64,000 bases of DNA from Thalassoroseus pseudoceratinae (GTDB taxonomy: Bacteria > Planctomycetota > Planctomycetia > Planctomycetales > Planctomycetaceae), in assembly GCF_011634775.1 (NCBI RefSeq), contig NZ_JAALXT010000002.1, forward strand, positions 868,001 through 932,000. Reading direction: 5' to 3'. Shown one piece after another: positions 63,939 to 64,000 of the stretch. Numbering within the stretch: position 1 is the stretch's first letter; the number at the start of each line of letters is the position of its first letter. The position numbers were made by a program, and so were the translations under genes. The notes under the pieces are model-generated. The model did no database searches. It worked only from the letters and a program-made list of their open reading frames with translations, and was not told the DNA's origin.

Positions 63939-64000
63939 CTATGCAATCGCCTTGACCGCGTTTTGTACTTGCTCAAAGAGTCGCGGGGAGATGTCAGCCG
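63939..64000 (-). CDS. C-terminal end of a gene entering from the right (unidentified)
   Basis: Read on the minus strand, 19 codons end in a TAG at 63939-63941, giving ADISPRLFEQVQNAVKAIA. The helical, amphipathic look, the position 32 bases from the convergent stop of the esterase and the lack of anything else there suggest a real C terminus. Too little is present to name a family. Confidence 0.4.
   Translation of the reverse strand, partial: ADISPRLFEQVQNAVKAIA

Noticed and set aside
1-64000. tRNA, rRNA, CRISPR, insertion sequence or prophage
   Set aside because: No conserved tRNA arms, no direct-repeat arrays and no transposase or integrase motifs were seen in any frame.

Overview
The window reads as chromosome of a planctomycete (Planctomycetota, probably a Planctomycetales member; inferred). 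Seven DUF1501 proteins with Tat-type leaders and six secreted DUF1549/DUF1553 ('planctomycete cytochrome', PSD1-type) proteins lie in 64 kb, a repertoire that is essentially a signature of this phylum. Two sulfatases, several SGNH and alpha/beta-hydrolase esterases, LamG-type domains and an ECF sigma factor with a FecR-like partner fit the polysaccharide-degrading life style inferred for the group. I saw no rRNA, tRNA, CRISPR array, insertion sequence or prophage.

Layout. 1-2.2 kb: a BlaI/BlaR1-type repressor-protease pair on the minus strand; the protease has an EF-hand tail and runs off the left edge. 2.3-6.5 kb: PSD1-DUF1501 pair (minus). 6.7-10.0 kb: lone DUF1501, secreted esterase, ADP-ribosylglycohydrolase (plus). 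10.0-16.0 kb: PSD1, PPC-domain protein and DUF1501 (minus). 16.3-21.5 kb: beta-propeller, PSD1 and DUF1501 (minus). 21.7-27.7 kb: sulfatase, DUF1501, short PSD1 and DUF303 esterase (plus), with DUF1501 before PSD1 instead of after. 27.7-33.8 kb: a very long tandem SGNH esterase (minus), a Tat-exported Gfo/Idh-like protein (plus) and a PhoD-like phosphatase (minus). 34.2-42.8 kb: NosR-like FMN membrane protein, PSD1 with LamG, DUF1501 and an FdhF/YdeP molybdoenzyme (plus).

42.8-52.3 kb is more housekeeping: secreted esterase, then the cluster mtaB-STAS-tmk (minus), gamma-glutamyltransferase (plus), a 1.07 kb gap that may hold a structured RNA, RNase Y with a clear terminator, and a cation/calcium exchanger. 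52.4-60.7 kb is one minus-strand operon: ECF sigma, FecR/LamG membrane protein, PSD1, DUF1501, sulfatase. The right end has a zinc-ribbon protein, a secreted OB-fold protein with a possible nuclease domain, a sialate O-acetylesterase, and the last codons of a gene entering from the right.

How they may work together (inference): PSD1 proteins carry heme-type CxxCH motifs and often carbohydrate-binding-like modules. DUF1501 proteins belong to the alkaline-phosphatase/sulfatase superfamily and are Tat-exported. The recurring pair, often with ATGA-overlapping reading frames and a neighbouring sulfatase or esterase, suggests exported modules acting on sulfated or acetylated glycans, each tailored by a different lectin-like insertion. 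Substrate and reaction remain unknown. Many annotated starts were moved from the longest open frame to internal ATG or GTG codons, using ribosome binding sites, signal peptides and gene overlap; these choices are explained per gene.
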